A DNA stretch of 64,000 bases from Primula veris (GCA_963682055.1 OY821741.1:17103211-17167210); one strand, 5' to 3'; shown: positions 1-12,340, counted from the stretch's first letter. The notes: generated by a model not told the origin, from the sequence alone. Made by a program: numbers and translations.

Positions 1-2307
1 CTCTGTGTCCAGATCCCCATAGAGATAAGCTGTGACCACATCCATGAGCTGCATATTCAGTTTTTCGGAAACTACTAAACTGATTAAGTAGCGGAACGTT
101 ATAACGTCTATTACGGGAGAATACGTCTCCTCGTAATCAATTCCAGGGCGTTGAGAGAAGCCTTGCACCACTAGGCGAGCTTTGTATCTAACAATCTCAT
201 TACTCTCATTACGCTTCCTTACGAAAATCCATTTATAACCAACTGGTTTAACATTGGGTGGTGTTGGAACGACAAGTCCAAACACTCTTCGTTTCGTGAA
301 GGAATCCAATTCAGCCTGGATTGCTTGTTTCCATTGAGGCCAGTCTGTTCTTCGCTGACCATCAGCAACGGTACGTGGTTCCATGTCATCATTGCTCATA
401 ATGTCAGTGGCCACTGCGTATATAAACACATCATCGATGACAGTTTCGTTTCGCTTCAAAATATCGTCTAAACTAGTATACTCGACGGATATTTCGAGGT
501 TATCAGGATGATTAGGAACTGGTGTTACATCAGTAACACGCTCCTCTAATACATCACTGTGATCCTTAATGATCTCATGTGGCAAAACGGATGCAACAGG
601 ATTTCTCCTCCTCCGAGGCAGAACATCCTTGGAACCAACCGGTCTTCCTCTTTTCTTGGGAAGAGCGGCGGACTGGACGGCCGACGGCAGCGTCCTTTGC
701 TCGGTGGGTACAACCGGAGCAACATGTTCAACAGGAACATGGCGTCTCACAGGAACGTCTATCCTTGCAGGCACATTTGCAGCAGGTATATGTGATCTCG
801 TGACATTTGCAAGGTCATTAAATGCGTCTGGCATTTGATTTGCAATATTTTGCAGACCTAGGATTCTCTGCACCTCCTTATCACTATGTGCAGTAGGGGG
901 ATCGAGATGAGACATAGTGAGTACATGCCACGTTAATTCACGTCGTTCCTCATCAACGTTAACGTGCATTTTTCCCCCTAATGACGGGAAGATAGTCTCA
1001 TTGAAGTCACAATCCGCATGTCTAGCGGTAAAGAGATCGCCTGTCAAGGGCTCTAAATAGCGTATTATGGACGGGGATTCATAACCGACATATATTCCCC
1101 GTCGTTTCTGAGGTCCAAATTTTGAACGCTTTGGCGGCTCAATTGGAACATTGACTAAGCACCCAAACACGCGTAAATGTGAGACATCGGGCTCATATCC
1201 AGTTACCAACTGGTATGCAGATAGTGGTTGGGTGGCCATGGGCCTCAGACGGACCAACGCAGCAGCATGCAAAATTGCATAGCCCCATGCAGAAATTGGA
1301 AGTTTGGTGCGCATTACCAAAGTTCGCGCAATCATTTGCAAACGCTTAATGAAAGCTTCTGCAAGACCATTTTGGGTGTGGACATAAGCAACTGGATGTT
1401 CAAGATCAATTCCCAACGTCATGCAATATTCATCGAAAGTTTTCGATGTGAACTCCGCGGCATTATCAAGTCTAATAGACTTTATTGGATAATCCGGATG
1501 GTGAGCCCTCAACTTAATGATCTGGGCAAGGAGTTTAGGAAACGCTGCGTTTCTTGTGGACAACAAAGCTACGTGTGACCATCTTGTCGATGCATCAACC
1601 AAAACCATGAAATATTTAAATGGTCCGCATGTTGGTTGGATTGGTCCACAAATATCTCCTTGAATTCGTTCAAGGAATTGGGAAACCAATTTTGTTGGTT
1701 TCACTTGAATTGGTTTGAGATTTGTCTTTCCAATAGAGCATGCTTGGCATAGGCTTTTCGGATTGATCATGAAATTTTTTCCTCCAAGAGGATGCCCATG
1801 TGATGCGTTCATCGTTCGAAGCATCATATTTTGACCCGGGTGTCCTAGCCGGTCATGCCATAGCATATAAATGCTCTCATCAATCGGCGCCCGCCGAATG
1901 ATTAGATTGATTTCAATGTTTCGTATCGTGGTAACATACAAACCACTTGAAAGACATCTCAACTTCTCCAAAATACGCTTTTGGTCGTATTGAGTGGAGG
2001 TGATGTAAAGGTATTCAATACCATTTTCACGAGCAGTTTCAATATGAAACTTGTTTTCTCGGATATCCTTAAAACTCAACAAGGTTCGACTGGACCTCGG
2101 AGAATATAAGGCCTCAGATATGGTCAAAAGAGTACCATTTGACAACAAGACTTGGGCTTTACCAGAGCCTTCAACAAGGGTCGACGGACCCGAAATTGTT
2201 GTCACTGAGGTTACTTTAGGCGTAAAGTTGATAAAATAGCATTTATCTTTTAAGATAGTGTGTGTAGTACCACTATCAGCCAGACAATCAACTGCCCCAC
2301 AATTCAT
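1..2307 (-). CDS. Copia Pol polyprotein (protease-integrase-RT), open frame running off the window
   Basis: The frame starts at ATG 2307-2305, with an in-frame TAA two codons upstream (2313-2311), and continues for 769 codons to base 1. I read every codon and found no stop, so this is the only uninterrupted copia pol here. Near the start is the aspartic protease motif DSGTT. GAG-pre-integrase follows (LWHDRLGHPG, then CQAC). The integrase core has the first Asp in GDIC, the second in LDNAAEF and a Glu in the AEAFIK segment. The RT N-terminus (KWIFVRKR, then YSPVIDVITF) precedes the edge; the YVDD box lies outside. It would give protease, integrase and reverse transcriptase for copy-and-paste transposition. 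Whether it is expressed without gag is unknown. Confidence 0.9.
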   Translation of the reverse strand, partial: MNCGAVDCLADSGTTHTILKDKCYFINFTPKVTSVTTISGPSTLVEGSGKAQVLLSNGTLLTISEALYSPRSSRTLLSFKDIRENKFHIETARENGIEYLYITSTQYDQKRILEKLRCLSSGLYVTTIRNIEINLIIRRAPIDESIYMLWHDRLGHPGQNMMLRTMNASHGHPLGGKNFMINPKSLCQACSIGKTNLKPIQVKPTKLVSQFLERIQGDICGPIQPTCGPFKYFMVLVDASTRWSHVALLSTRNAAFPKLLAQIIKLRAHHPDYPIKSIRLDNAAEFTSKTFDEYCMTLGIDLEHPVAYVHTQNGLAEAFIKRLQMIARTLVMRTKLPISAWGYAILHAAALVRLRPMATQPLSAYQLVTGYEPDVSHLRVFGCLVNVPIEPPKRSKFGPQKRRGIYVGYESPSIIRYLEPLTGDLFTARHADCDFNETIFPSLGGKMHVNVDEERRELTWHVLTMSHLDPPTAHSDKEVQRILGLQNIANQMPDAFNDLANVTRSHIPAANVPARIDVPVRRHVPVEHVAPVVPTEQRTLPSAVQSAALPKKRGRPVGSKDVLPRRRRNPVASVLPHEIIKDHSDVLEERVTDVTPVPNHPDNLEISVEYTSLDDILKRNETVIDDVFIYAVATDIMSNDDMEPRTVADGQRRTDWPQWKQAIQAELDSFTKRRVFGLVVPTPPNVKPVGYKWIFVRKRNESNEIVRYKARLVVQGFSQRPGIDYEETYSPVIDVITFRYLISLVVSEKLNMQLMDVVTAYLYGDLDTE

Positions 2308-2452
2308 GCCTTAATTCGGAAATGCAAAAAAAAGGATGATCGATATGTGATCTAGCAACCCAATAAACCCTCTTCCTAACTCGTCGAGGAAGAAATAGAT
2401 CCGTATATTCACTTCTAATGAAACTATCTAGCTATTTCTTTATTCCGTCGTT

Positions 2453-2471
2453 AAGCAAAGTGCCGATAAAG
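2453..2471 (-). promoter_or_regulatory. Putative primer-binding site of copia copy 1
   Basis: Directly inside the LTR end the minus strand reads CTTTATCGGCACTTTGC. The two related copies have CGTTATCAGCACTTTGC or a close variant at the same place. Position fits a primer-binding site. It is not the common initiator-Met type TGGTATCAGAGC, and I cannot name the tRNA. Confidence 0.5.
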
Positions 2472-2721
2472 TGTTGTGTGACAACTATTAGCAAAATATC
2501 GACATAGTAAGATATGTATGGAGAGAGAGTAATGTCGTCTTATTCAAGTATGAATATATGTTCAACTATGAAGACTCCAACCCCTTTATATAGTGGAGGG
2601 GTGGAACAAGTTACATGTACAAGAGGAAAGCTAGAAAGCCATAAGTCTCAAACTTAAAGATGATACGCAATGTATCTAACCTATACATGAATATGGACAA
2701 CCACAACAATGTAGCACAACA
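2472..2721 (-). repeat. 5' LTR of copia copy 1
   Basis: The plus strand begins TGTTGTGTGACA and ends CACAACA, giving the TG...CA ends expected of an LTR. The outer end could instead be 2708, where another ACAACA occurs. On the minus strand a TATATAAAGG box lies near 2582-2594, followed by CT-rich sequence, as in the LTRs of the related copies. Overall sequence is otherwise unlike those LTRs. Length is about 250 bp against 200-215 bp in the relatives. Confidence 0.7.
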
Positions 2722-3267
2722 ATCAGAACATATTAATCAAGATAATACGAGATCTGACTAAACACAACTAGTCAATGGATTTATAACTAATAAATCCAGC
2801 TAAAAAATTAACTAATCACAGAAAACCCCTTAATTCTTAAAGAATTTTGGGGAATTTTTACTGCTGTTTAATAATAAAAAAAACTGTAATTATTAACCTT
2901 AATTTAAACAATAAGAACAACTAATCTAAACAATTATATCAAAAAAATAAAATAAAGAAATAAAAAACGAAACCCTAATTTAATCTGAGGGTAAAGAAAA
3001 CTCAAACCAGAGTTGAATTGAAGGCAAATAAGCAGCAGATTTAACTTTTAAGCTCTTAGACCATGTAGAATTTGTACTTAATCAAAGAAAAAACGACTGA
3101 TAATTCAGCGTTTTATATATAAGTTGTAATTCGCCTTATTGGCTTATTATAGAGAGAGAATAAAAGTGAAAAACGATTTTATTATTATGAATTAGTAATT
3201 ACAGGAACAGAAAAGTTCTGGTCCCTTTTATAGGTGACCTTTATAGTTTACACATTTTACACAATTG
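2722..3267. other. AT-rich spacer between two LTR elements, no gene seen
   Basis: No coding potential is recognised. It contains a short hairpin at 2826-2852 (CCCC...GGGG ends with about 11 of 13 bases paired) and runs of A/T. Confidence 0.6.
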
Positions 3268-3272
3268 ATCTC

Positions 3273-4450
3273 TGTTGAACGATGTTCTTCTAATCGATTA
3301 TTTTAATGATAACAAAAATTGTAAAACATGATAAAAGCTCGTTTTGCGTACTAATATTTTATCTAGCTTGTTAAAGGTTCTAAATGATAGAATATTGAAA
3401 TACGAAGCCAACAGTTCAAGCGGAACCTCAATCGGACTTAAAACGAACAAGTTACGAGCTTTCGAAGAATAACGAGAAAACCGAGAAAACTACCATGAAA
3501 AAACGACCGATCGTTTTGGAAAAATGACCGATCGTTTTTTGTCCAAATTTTTCCAGTGAGGTCATCTGAAAAACGACCGATCGAAATGGCCAAAATGACC
3601 GATCGTTTTTGGTCAAAATTCTTCCAGTGAGTTCATGATAAAAACGACCGATCGTTTTTCAGAAAACGACCGATCGTTTTCTGGAGATATTCAAAAAGTG
3701 CTTTTTTACTTATTCTGGAAAGTTGGGCAACTGCTAAAAACCATTGGATAAAAGTATAACACTTCATTCAACGGTAATAAGACCAATAATCCTTCAAATA
3801 GCCCCCAAATTCCAAAAGGAAAACAAGCTCAATTCACACAATCAATTAAGCTATCAAATTCAAGATCATACTCAAAGCTTATACTTTAATTCTCTCACTT
3901 GTATTCATAAATATTCTTGAGTGTAATATTATTGTAATCTTATAAACACCAAGATATTATTTGTTAGTGAGTGATTCATTTCAAATTCAAACTTGTAAGA
4001 GTGAATTATAAACTCATTTGTGAGCGAGTGATTGGGTAGAGGCTTTGTAAGCAAGTTTAGCTTAAAAGCTCTATGTCTTTTCATTCGGGATACTCATAGA
4101 GTGAGGGGGAGCTTAATCGGTCGATTAGCCCGTTAGGGTGTAATCTTGGAAAGAAAATTCTAGTGAAACACTCGGTAGTATGAATACCGAGGAGAGGAGT
4201 AGGCGCATTTTGCCGAACCTCTATAACTCTTGTGTTATTTCTTTTCTCTTGAACTTTTACTTTCTGCACTCATTTATTGCTTATTTTGTTTGCTTGGTTA
4301 GCTTAAAATAGCATTAAATAGTCAACACAAGTGTTTAGTTATAAAATTCTACTAATTAGCGTAGTTAATAGCTCAAAGTATTTATTCCGCGAAAATCGTA
4401 CGTAAAGCTTATTCACCCCACTCTAAAGTTTAGACACTAACGGACCAACA
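3273..4450 (+). repeat. Solo LTR of a copia (SIRE/Maximus-like) element
   Basis: The segment starts TGTTGAACGATG and ends GGACCAACA. It is flanked on both sides by the 5-bp direct repeat ATCTC (3268-3272 and 4451-4455), as expected for an LTR insertion that later lost its interior by LTR-LTR recombination. The right half has the layout I know from SIRE/Maximus LTRs: GAGGGGGAGC, then AGGCGCATTTTGCCGAACC, then TTCACCCC shortly before the end. No second LTR or coding interior is present. The family label rests on remembered LTR style; the solo-LTR call rests on the ends and duplication. Confidence 0.85.
3490..3685. repeat. Cluster of GACCGATCG motifs inside the solo LTR
   Basis: The word GACCGATCG occurs seven times in about 190 bp, usually as AACGACCGATCGTTTT, which is nearly palindromic. 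It is interleaved with two copies of a TTCCAGTGAG segment. The cluster lies in the promoter-side part of the LTR, so it may be a repeated regulatory motif; that is inference. Confidence 0.75.
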
Positions 4451-4455
4451 ATCTC

Positions 4456-7084
4456 TAATTGATAATAGTGACACATTCGACCCTGTATCTTCTAGCTAAT
4501 CTACATAGTTTGTTGATGAGTTCAATTAAGTCCCCCAGTTCCTGAAACACATCATTTAAATCCCAAATATAAAACTTAAAGTTAGTAATATTCTCAATAT
4601 GGTACGTAAAGGTAAAAAAGATTCTTTTACAATCCATTTGAAACAACTTTTTCAATTACGTACATTTGGAAAATATTCAATATTTGATAGTTTCATGTCA
4701 ACTATTTTGGCAATTAAGATCCATTACTGGTACAAAATGCTACGTAATAAGACTTAAGGGTGAGTTTCCACGTATTTTTGCCTGAATTATAAAAAAAGTA
4801 GTGATTTGATACAAAATTCCACCTTAACTATGTTGATTCATGGTGGGCAAGACTTTGTTTCTTATAATACTTAATTATTTATAGTTATCTCAAAAATTAG
4901 AATAATTTTATATCATCATATTTTGCATTATCTTTTTCATTCTACATCTTCAAAATATCCTTATCGTCATGGAAGAAACTAAATAGGGACAGTCGGGGGC
5001 TCCAGCCCGCCATTTTGAAAAAAATTGATGAAAAAATCGATTTTTTCTATTTATTTTGATCAAAATTTTTAAATTTTATTGTTTTAGCCATCTTCATTCC
5101 ATAAAATAACTTCATATAAAGTATAAATTCTTATTTTTATAGAAAATCATCTCACCATTTTATAATTCTGGTTCCGCCACTACCTATCTTGTTGAAGCTG
5201 GCTTCTTGTTCATATAATTACATGAGTAAGAGATGTACTTTTTAAGTTTTTTTTAAAGTTGCGTTCATGTTTCCGAGATATTTTCTTGTATTTGTCTCAT
5301 ACGTTTTTGTCGAGTACCTGCTATAAACCCGTTTTAGAAACATCTCAAACTGGGTTTCATGTTTACTATGGTCATATACTGTCAATGAATCCACAGTGTA
5401 ATGAATCAACCCGTTTTAAAACTAAAAATTGTGCTAGCTGAGGTATAAAAACACATTTATTATATATCTAAAAAAAACGTTAGTGATCATTTATATTTAT
5501 ATCTCTAATAATGATATAATCATAGCTTCCTAAGTCATAATCATAATGCTTGACCCGTTCACTGCGCTGAGCATGCTCATTTCTACGTGGTTGGCTCAGT
5601 GGCTCCTATATGACAATCGTCAATTTAATAAGAGTTTTACTATAACCATCTAAATATTTGACTCAAAAATTTTATCCGTTCATGTGACGGGTGTACCAAT
5701 CATGTATTAAGTGAAAATTATTTTTCAAAATCACAAACAAAATTATTTATACATCTTATCCATGGCTATCAACGGGTAAACTTTTTGTGTTGAAAATTTG
5801 GTAAGAAAAATCATTTTCCATTTAATAATTAGCTGATGTTACATCTTATTTCATTTTTTTAAAGGGATTAGATCATCCATCAATAACCCATACTCCTATG
5901 ACTATCCACTTGTTTATTAAGTATAAAAGAACAAAATAGCCAACCAAATTAATACAAAGCTCAAGCTAATTAATTAGACGACTAAATGAGCTTTTTTTAC
6001 TAAAATAAATCAGACTTGTCGATTTTCCTTTGTAGTATCGGTATTATTTTACAAAAAAATGCGTTCAAATATTGGCCTTTAGAAAGAGGTTCGTCTGGAT
6101 ATTTTAATAGCATAGCATATATACTACAGATTTGAATATGCTTCGTTTTTCAATGTTTTTTTGAGAATATACATTCGACTAGCACATCGTATATTATAAG
6201 CAATGTCGGCCCTCGGTCGGGGTTGGGGTTGGGGTTGCCTAAGGCTTATATTTTTCTGTTGCCCAAAAAATACGAAGTGATGAACATGTAATGGAAATTC
6301 TAACCAACATGGGCAAATACAACACAGTTGATGCATAAAATCTTGATTCATACTTCTAGCTACATTAAAATCTTAGGATTATTTTTAAAAAAAGTACAAC
6401 TTGTCTTGTAGGTAGGCATTATTTACAAACGATTTTTTTAGAAAATTTATACTCATTGTGTTATTAGAAAATATAAGGCGAAGTGATTCCGACTTTTGTC
6501 AACAATTACTATAAAAAAGTCAGATTGCAAACTGAAAAACTGAATTTATTACCAACGCCCTAGTCGGATACGGTATGACGACGGATATTATCGTTTAGAA
6601 ACATTAAAAGATTTGACCCATGATTGTAACACGTTTTGTACTGATCATACTCTACCAAGGACTAGTCAATAATTCACTAACTTGTATGATGAAAGTAACA
6701 AAGTTAAACCGAGTACCTAAGTGAGTCGATCGAAGTGATTGAAACTCTAAAATTAATTATTTGCCACACTAAAGTTCGAATCACGATGCTTATAAAGCGG
6801 GTCAATAACAAAAAAAAATCATAAAAAATCCTAGATATTTTATTTTATAACTCCAAGTTAGATTAACTATAAAATGCCACGATGACACTGGGACCTTTAA
6901 TGTTAGTGACATCATGCAAGTTGAGGGTCAATACAAATTTTAAATGATTCACCTACAAGGAATTTAAGTTTATCACAATAAATTAGTTGGGTGAGACCGC
7001 ATATTTAACATCACATAAAACACACACATTTCTTCTTCCTCCATTAATAAAAGTGAGAGAAAAAACCTTGAAAAATAATCAACA
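4456..7084. other. Intergenic region upstream of the PADRE gene
   Basis: AT-rich sequence with no recognised gene. Around 4980-5180 lies a fragment (GGGGGCTCCAGCCCGCCA, later GGTTCCGCCACTACC) that resembles the phrase often left at the ends of old plant retroelements. The last 80 bases before the start codon are pyrimidine-rich (TTTCTTCTTCCTCC) and look like a 5' UTR; a weak TATA-like CATATTTA is near 6999. Confidence 0.5.
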
Positions 7085-9542
7085 ATGGGGAATTGCCAAG
7101 CTGTTGATGCAGCAGCATTAGTTATACAACATCCAGGTGGAAAATTAGAGAGATTATATTGGTCTGTAACAGCTAGTGAGGTGATGAAAATGAACCCTGG
7201 TCATTATGTTTCAATTATAATCCCTTTACCTATTACTGAAAATAATAAAGAGGAAGTTACAAAAACTATGAAGTTTACAAGGGTGAAGCTACTAAAGCCA
7301 AGTGATAGCCTTGTTCTTGGCCGGGCTTATAGACTTGTCACGTCTCAAGGTTACCTTTTGTTTTCCTTAATTATAGTATAAGTTATGTTAATTATGTTTT
7401 ATCTTTATTTATAAGTGAAATTTGTTGGTAGCATAAGACTCGAAGCAGTGGTAAAGAGCAAAGAATTTTAAAATAATGTTAACAATTGTCTCCAAGCTTA
7501 CAATAAGAATACACTTTTTTAAGTGTCTGATTTTAATTCACTGGTTTCAAGCCAATTTTAGTAAAGAATTTCGAAGATTATCCTATAATGAACTTCTTAG
7601 TACGTAATCCGGTATGTAATTTAGCACTGAAACTATGAAACAGTTCTGCAAAAATCACCAAGGAAAATTTTAAAATTCCTATTTTCGCCTTCGATGATTT
7701 TAGAGCCTTGCACAGTGAAAAGGTACCGATAACAAGACTAGCTTGGTCGGACCGTTTTTTTGCTTTTTCTTTAACAATTATATGAACCAATAAATTTAAA
7801 GAGAATGAGGTGTAACCTCCGTCTGAAGAGGGGAACGGAATATACAAGTCTAGGACTTAACCTCCGCGCACTAATTAACTGTAAACATATCAATCTCTAC
7901 GGGAATTACTAAACTTTCCAGACTTTTTTTTTTCTTTTTCTTACTCATACAATTTATAACAAAAAACTCTATTAGTTTAGAGTGCTGACCGAAGCTAGTG
8001 GATTTACCCTCATGTAATTGAATATAGATCTCGTCAAATCCAATATACCGTCGATGCTAGAAGAGTTTTCACTAGATAAGCGGACGCCAAATTTTGATGA
8101 AGTCTGTAGCCCACTCAAACTAAAGCTTCAAAAAATGACAAGAACCTAACAAGTTGGTCGATGTCTTTAATCAGAAACTTATTATCAGCAATAAAACAGT
8201 CAACCTTTATTAATTTTTGGAAAAAATATGCCCTGCAAAATGTTTTCCTAAATTAAAATATGGCTTGTGCATTTCCATTTTTTTGTCCTTTTTAATCAAT
8301 TACTAAATTTTTATTGTTTTTTTTTTAAACTTGTATTTAGAGGTGACTAGGGTGCTGCGCGCGAAAAAGAATGCGAAATTGAAGAAGAAATACCAAGAAA
8401 AAATTGAGAAATCAAAAACAAACAATGAGGAAGAAGCAGGGAATGCAGAAATGGAGAAGGTAAATCAGGTAAATTTAAAAGTCACTGACCTTGGAAGTGT
8501 TATGTTTGATATTATTACACTACTTATTGTGTAAACATTTGAGCATTTATTGGTTCAACTTTCATACTGCCATGGTTTTAATTGGTACAGTACTCTCTAC
8601 GTCACTGAATAAGTATCAAATATTTTATATTTAATTGTAACAAAATAAGAGTATAGTTTCTTAATTTATCAATGAAAAAATAATAAAAGTACTATAATAT
8701 TCTCAAATATTACAATAATTACATTCAAAAAATTGATAATAATAATGATTTAATTTAAATTATGACTATATTTGTAAATTTCAAATGCAATTAATACCTC
8801 TTAATATTTATCAAAATCAAAGAAGGTTAATTAAAATAAAAGGGACGGGGGAGTAATAACTAATCCTCAAATTTAGAAACGCATATTTGGTAGCCACTAG
8901 AATTGGTGATATATTTTGATTGGCAAATTGGAGTTTGAGATAAATTTGTTCCCTTTTTCTAGCTTTTTTTTATCAATTCGAATCATAGTATGTACAGGAA
9001 AAAATACCATAACAATCGATAAGAAAATGCCAAATTATTATTATACACAAAACAATAGATATGATTTTCATCATGTAAACTGATTTTTATCCACAGTAAT
9101 TTTCAACCTTACGCTCCATAATTTTTTTCCGGTACTAAAAGACTATCTATATCATTAATTGTTATATCGGAACTTCGTTGTTTGGACAAGTTTTAAAGAG
9201 AAGGTACGTAACCCGATTAAAACATAGGCGTCACGATCCCTCTATTAACACGGCTTTTGTAAGCTCATGGGAACAATTTAATAACTCGATCGACCTACTT
9301 ATTTATCCACTTTCTCTATTGTATTTCTATAAAAAAAAATGTGCCAATGAATACTTGGGGCTGAACTTCGACCCTCAAACTTGCCTAATATTATCTTTCG
9401 GAAAATTTATTTAGTTTTTTAACTGGACGTTAATTCTCACGGAATACTTAAATTCTACTTGCAGGTAACAAGCAATCATATGCCATCAAGATCAAAAGTG
9501 TGGCGCCCTTCACTGCACAGCATCTCCGAGAGCGGAAGCTAA
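7085..9542 (+). CDS. PADRE/DUF4228 domain protein, three exons
   Basis: Exons are 7085-7349, 8341-8468 and 9465-9542 (TAA 9540-9542), all with GT/AG introns, phases 1 and 0, total 156 residues. The N-terminus MGNCQAVDAAALVIQHPGG and the segment LYWSVTASEVMKMNPGHYV are typical of the plant DUF4228 (PADRE) family, as is the C-terminus WRPSLHSISESGS. Gly2 and Cys4 form a likely myristoylation/palmitoylation signal, so membrane attachment is plausible. Exon 2 encodes a Lys-rich segment (about residues 96-110) followed by an acidic one. Family members are often induced by pathogens or abiotic stress, but their biochemical role is not established. Exon 2 could end at 8459 instead of 8468, because GTAAAT follows both AAG and CAG; the choice removes three residues. 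Confidence 0.9.
8593..8853. mobile_element. Stowaway-like MITE in intron 2 of the PADRE gene
   Basis: It begins CTCTCTACGTCACTGAATAAG and ends AAAAGGGACGGGGGAG, the usual Stowaway termini (CTCCCTCCGTCCC and its complement) with some changes. TA flanks both sides (8591-8592 and 8854-8855). The interior is AT-rich with no coding capacity. Length is about 260 bp. Confidence 0.85.
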
Positions 9543-12340
9543 TAATTGGCTTTATTAAGCTAACCGACTCCGTAATTTAAACCAGAATTATTTAGTCCTC
9601 GTAGTTCAGTTGGCCATTAATAGTTCCCAAGTTTTAAGGAAATGACATATATAATTGTTGAAGTTTTCAAGTCACTTTAAGTGACAAAAATTTCATTAAA
9701 GCCCAAGTCGTAAATAAATCCTACTATAATTACTTAGGGTTTTATAAATGAAGAAAAGAGTGCTGAAGTGACCAAAACAAAATCTGTCCTCTCTTTTTAA
9801 ACTTGGGACTACTAGTTTTTTCCACTGAAACTACAGAAACCAAATATAATTTTATCTGGAGCTATGGAGACCATTAGTTTTCTGTGTACTCTTTTTTTAT
9901 CATCCCATTTCCCATTTGCGAAATAGATCGTTATGAAATCGTCGTAGATAGTTCCAATGTTTAGATAGCATACCACTTGTAAGTAAATCAAGAGTAAACA
10001 AATTTGTAAATTTCTTTCCACAAGGTTTGAAGTTGTCGCCTCGAAGATGAGTATTGCTAAAATAAATGTTAATTGTTACAAAACAAAACAAAAAGTGTGC
10101 TCCTATGTGTACACAAAGCGTGATAATTACAAAGATGATTAGCTAAGGAGATCCGAGGCGCTGTGGCGTTTGCAATTTTTCTGATGTTACATGAATCCAA
10201 ATCCAATTTTAATTTCATCTGGGGAAAAGCCATCTTTGTATGATGATCATCTGCACGTAACATATAAAAGCAAGATTGAAGATACTATATTAAATAAAAA
10301 AAATTATATCAAAAGAACTATGCCACAGATAGATATTATATAAAGGTACAACTATCAAATAGCCAGCATATATAGAAATATATAGACATGCACAATAAGT
10401 TAAAAGAACAACCTGTTGTAAGCTGTGTTTGTATGGCACTGTTTTTGTTTTCCCTATTATATGGACATTATTAATTTTGAGGGCAATCATTGAACTACTT
10501 TAGGGCAAAAAAGCCAATTAATATTCCAAATTTTCTTCTAACTTTTATGAAATTATCTTATGAATATAAGAAAACCGATTGCATTCGTTGATTTAGTGAG
10601 TTCACTTCGGATAACGGGCGTCGATGGTAACCAAAATCACAATTATGGGTTGCAAAATACAAAAAAGAATTTGAATCATTTTTAGATCGTAGGAGGTAAA
10701 ACTTTTATATATTGTGGGGTTAAATTGTTGAGCATATGGCATGAATTGCTCTCACATCATGATCCGAGTTAATTGGACATTATTTGTCTAATTTATCTTT
10801 CCCCTAAATTCAAATCCAGAGTAGCCTTTTTTTTTCCTCACCGGATGTTCCATTGCATTTCTACTATACGGCTTACGATGTTTGTTTATGTTGCAACTTT
10901 TGTTTCGATAATTTTACTATAATTGATAAATGTAATATTATATAAAGATCAACAAAATAGTACATGTTAATATTAGTTACACATAAATAGATCCGTTCAA
11001 ATTCACGAGCCTCCCGGAGAATGTATAAACAGTGTAGGTTTGACTACTATAGTGTAGTCATGACTGGTTTCAGGCTTTCCGCATACATTTCAACCAACAC
11101 AAGGTTTCATCTCTCATGATGTTGGCACTGCCACAGCAAATATTATAAATATTAATAAAACCAAACGTAATCGAAGTTGCATATGTTATGACTTCCTACG
11201 TGCCTTGCGAGGGTTTCACAATGACACCAAACTCAATTTGTTGCCCAGTTGTCATAACACATGCATGGATGAACGAATTCAATAACAATCTTATACATAT
11301 TTTAGTTCTCATAAAATAAAAATTGTATGGTAAATTCGAAACTATCTTTTTCATATCGTCTAAGCGATGTCATGTTCGAGAAAATGAATACATGCTTTGT
11401 TGAAAGTTTTTAAATTGTCATCAATCTCTGTGAATGTGAAAATACGTTTTTTTTAATGTATTGTTTGCATAACAAATCAGTTGCATATTGGAATGTGATA
11501 CGTACAACTCATCAAATTGCGAACTCATCTGTATAATTATCATGATTTTTATTGTAGTAGAGGAACACACAAATTACTTATGTAACAAAAATGATTTGAG
11601 ATTTGGATATAACACAAACTATCTTGAAATATACTGTTCTATATTGGTTATTTTATTGATTGAATATATAAGAAATTTCGTAGAAAAGACACAAAACTAT
11701 TAGGATGAGGCAGAATGTGTAAAGAACTAGCCTTGAAGCTCATTCGACTCATGACGACTAATATCTGATTAAAATATTCTTTGAAAGGTTAAATGTTAGC
11801 ATCTAATCTCTTTCTAGAATTTTTGTAACTTGATACCTTTTGAGTTTTGACAAATAATATAAACCGTTTTCAACTGTTTTAAAATTACAATCTTTTCCCA
11901 AAAGAAAATGTTAGGATATCATGAGAATCATACTGTTATATTAATGGTAAAAGTAAGTAATGTTAATTTTAGGCGCAATTTACCCATATATAATTTGCTC
12001 AATTGTAACATAATCTTTTAACACTGTCTCAAGTTTTCAACGCTTTACCGGCTGAGCACGAAGTTGCCTACGAACTATTCAAGGGTAAATTTTGGATTAA
12101 TACCTTATTTACAAATTAATTAAGTATTGGTTCAAACAATTGAAACTAATTAAGCATTTGTCCATTTCAGAGACCACCAATAATAGTGCAACAAGTGTCC
12201 AGTCTCGCCGTGTGCGCGATGCACTGGATTGCGCTGCATATTTCCTGAAATTTCAGCGTTGCCCAACAGTTTGCGAAATTATCCTTTCACTCCCTATAGT
12301 TCAAATCTAATTATAAAATGCTATATAATTTGCAATTTTG
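9543..12340. other. Intergenic region downstream of the PADRE gene
   Basis: About 2.8 kb of AT-rich sequence without a recognisable gene. Slightly more GC-rich islands at 11000-11280 and 12170-12290 (for example GTGTGCGCGATGCACTGG) may be decayed element fragments; I could not assign them. Confidence 0.5.

Larger units (their letters stand above)
1..2721 (-). mobile_element. Ty1/copia LTR retrotransposon (copy 1), cut by window edge
   Basis: This is a minus-strand copia element. Reading leftward it has a 5' LTR (2472-2721), a primer-binding-like stretch, a leader of only about 160 bp and then pro-int-RT coding sequence that runs off the left end. Its protein sequence is close to that of the copy at 41273-48793 (same protease, integrase and RT segments in the same order), but the LTR and leader show little similarity to that copy, and gag with its zinc knuckle is absent between the LTR and protease. 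The 3' half and 3' LTR lie outside the window, so a target-site duplication cannot be tested. Confidence 0.93.

Noticed and set aside
1228..1578. 116-codon plus-strand frame over copia copy 1
   Set aside because: Antisense shadow of the integrase coding sequence, which is open on the minus strand.
6765..6800. AAAGTTCGAATCACGATGC as the T-arm of a tRNA or SINE
   Set aside because: No matching acceptor stem, D-arm or anticodon arm could be placed around it.
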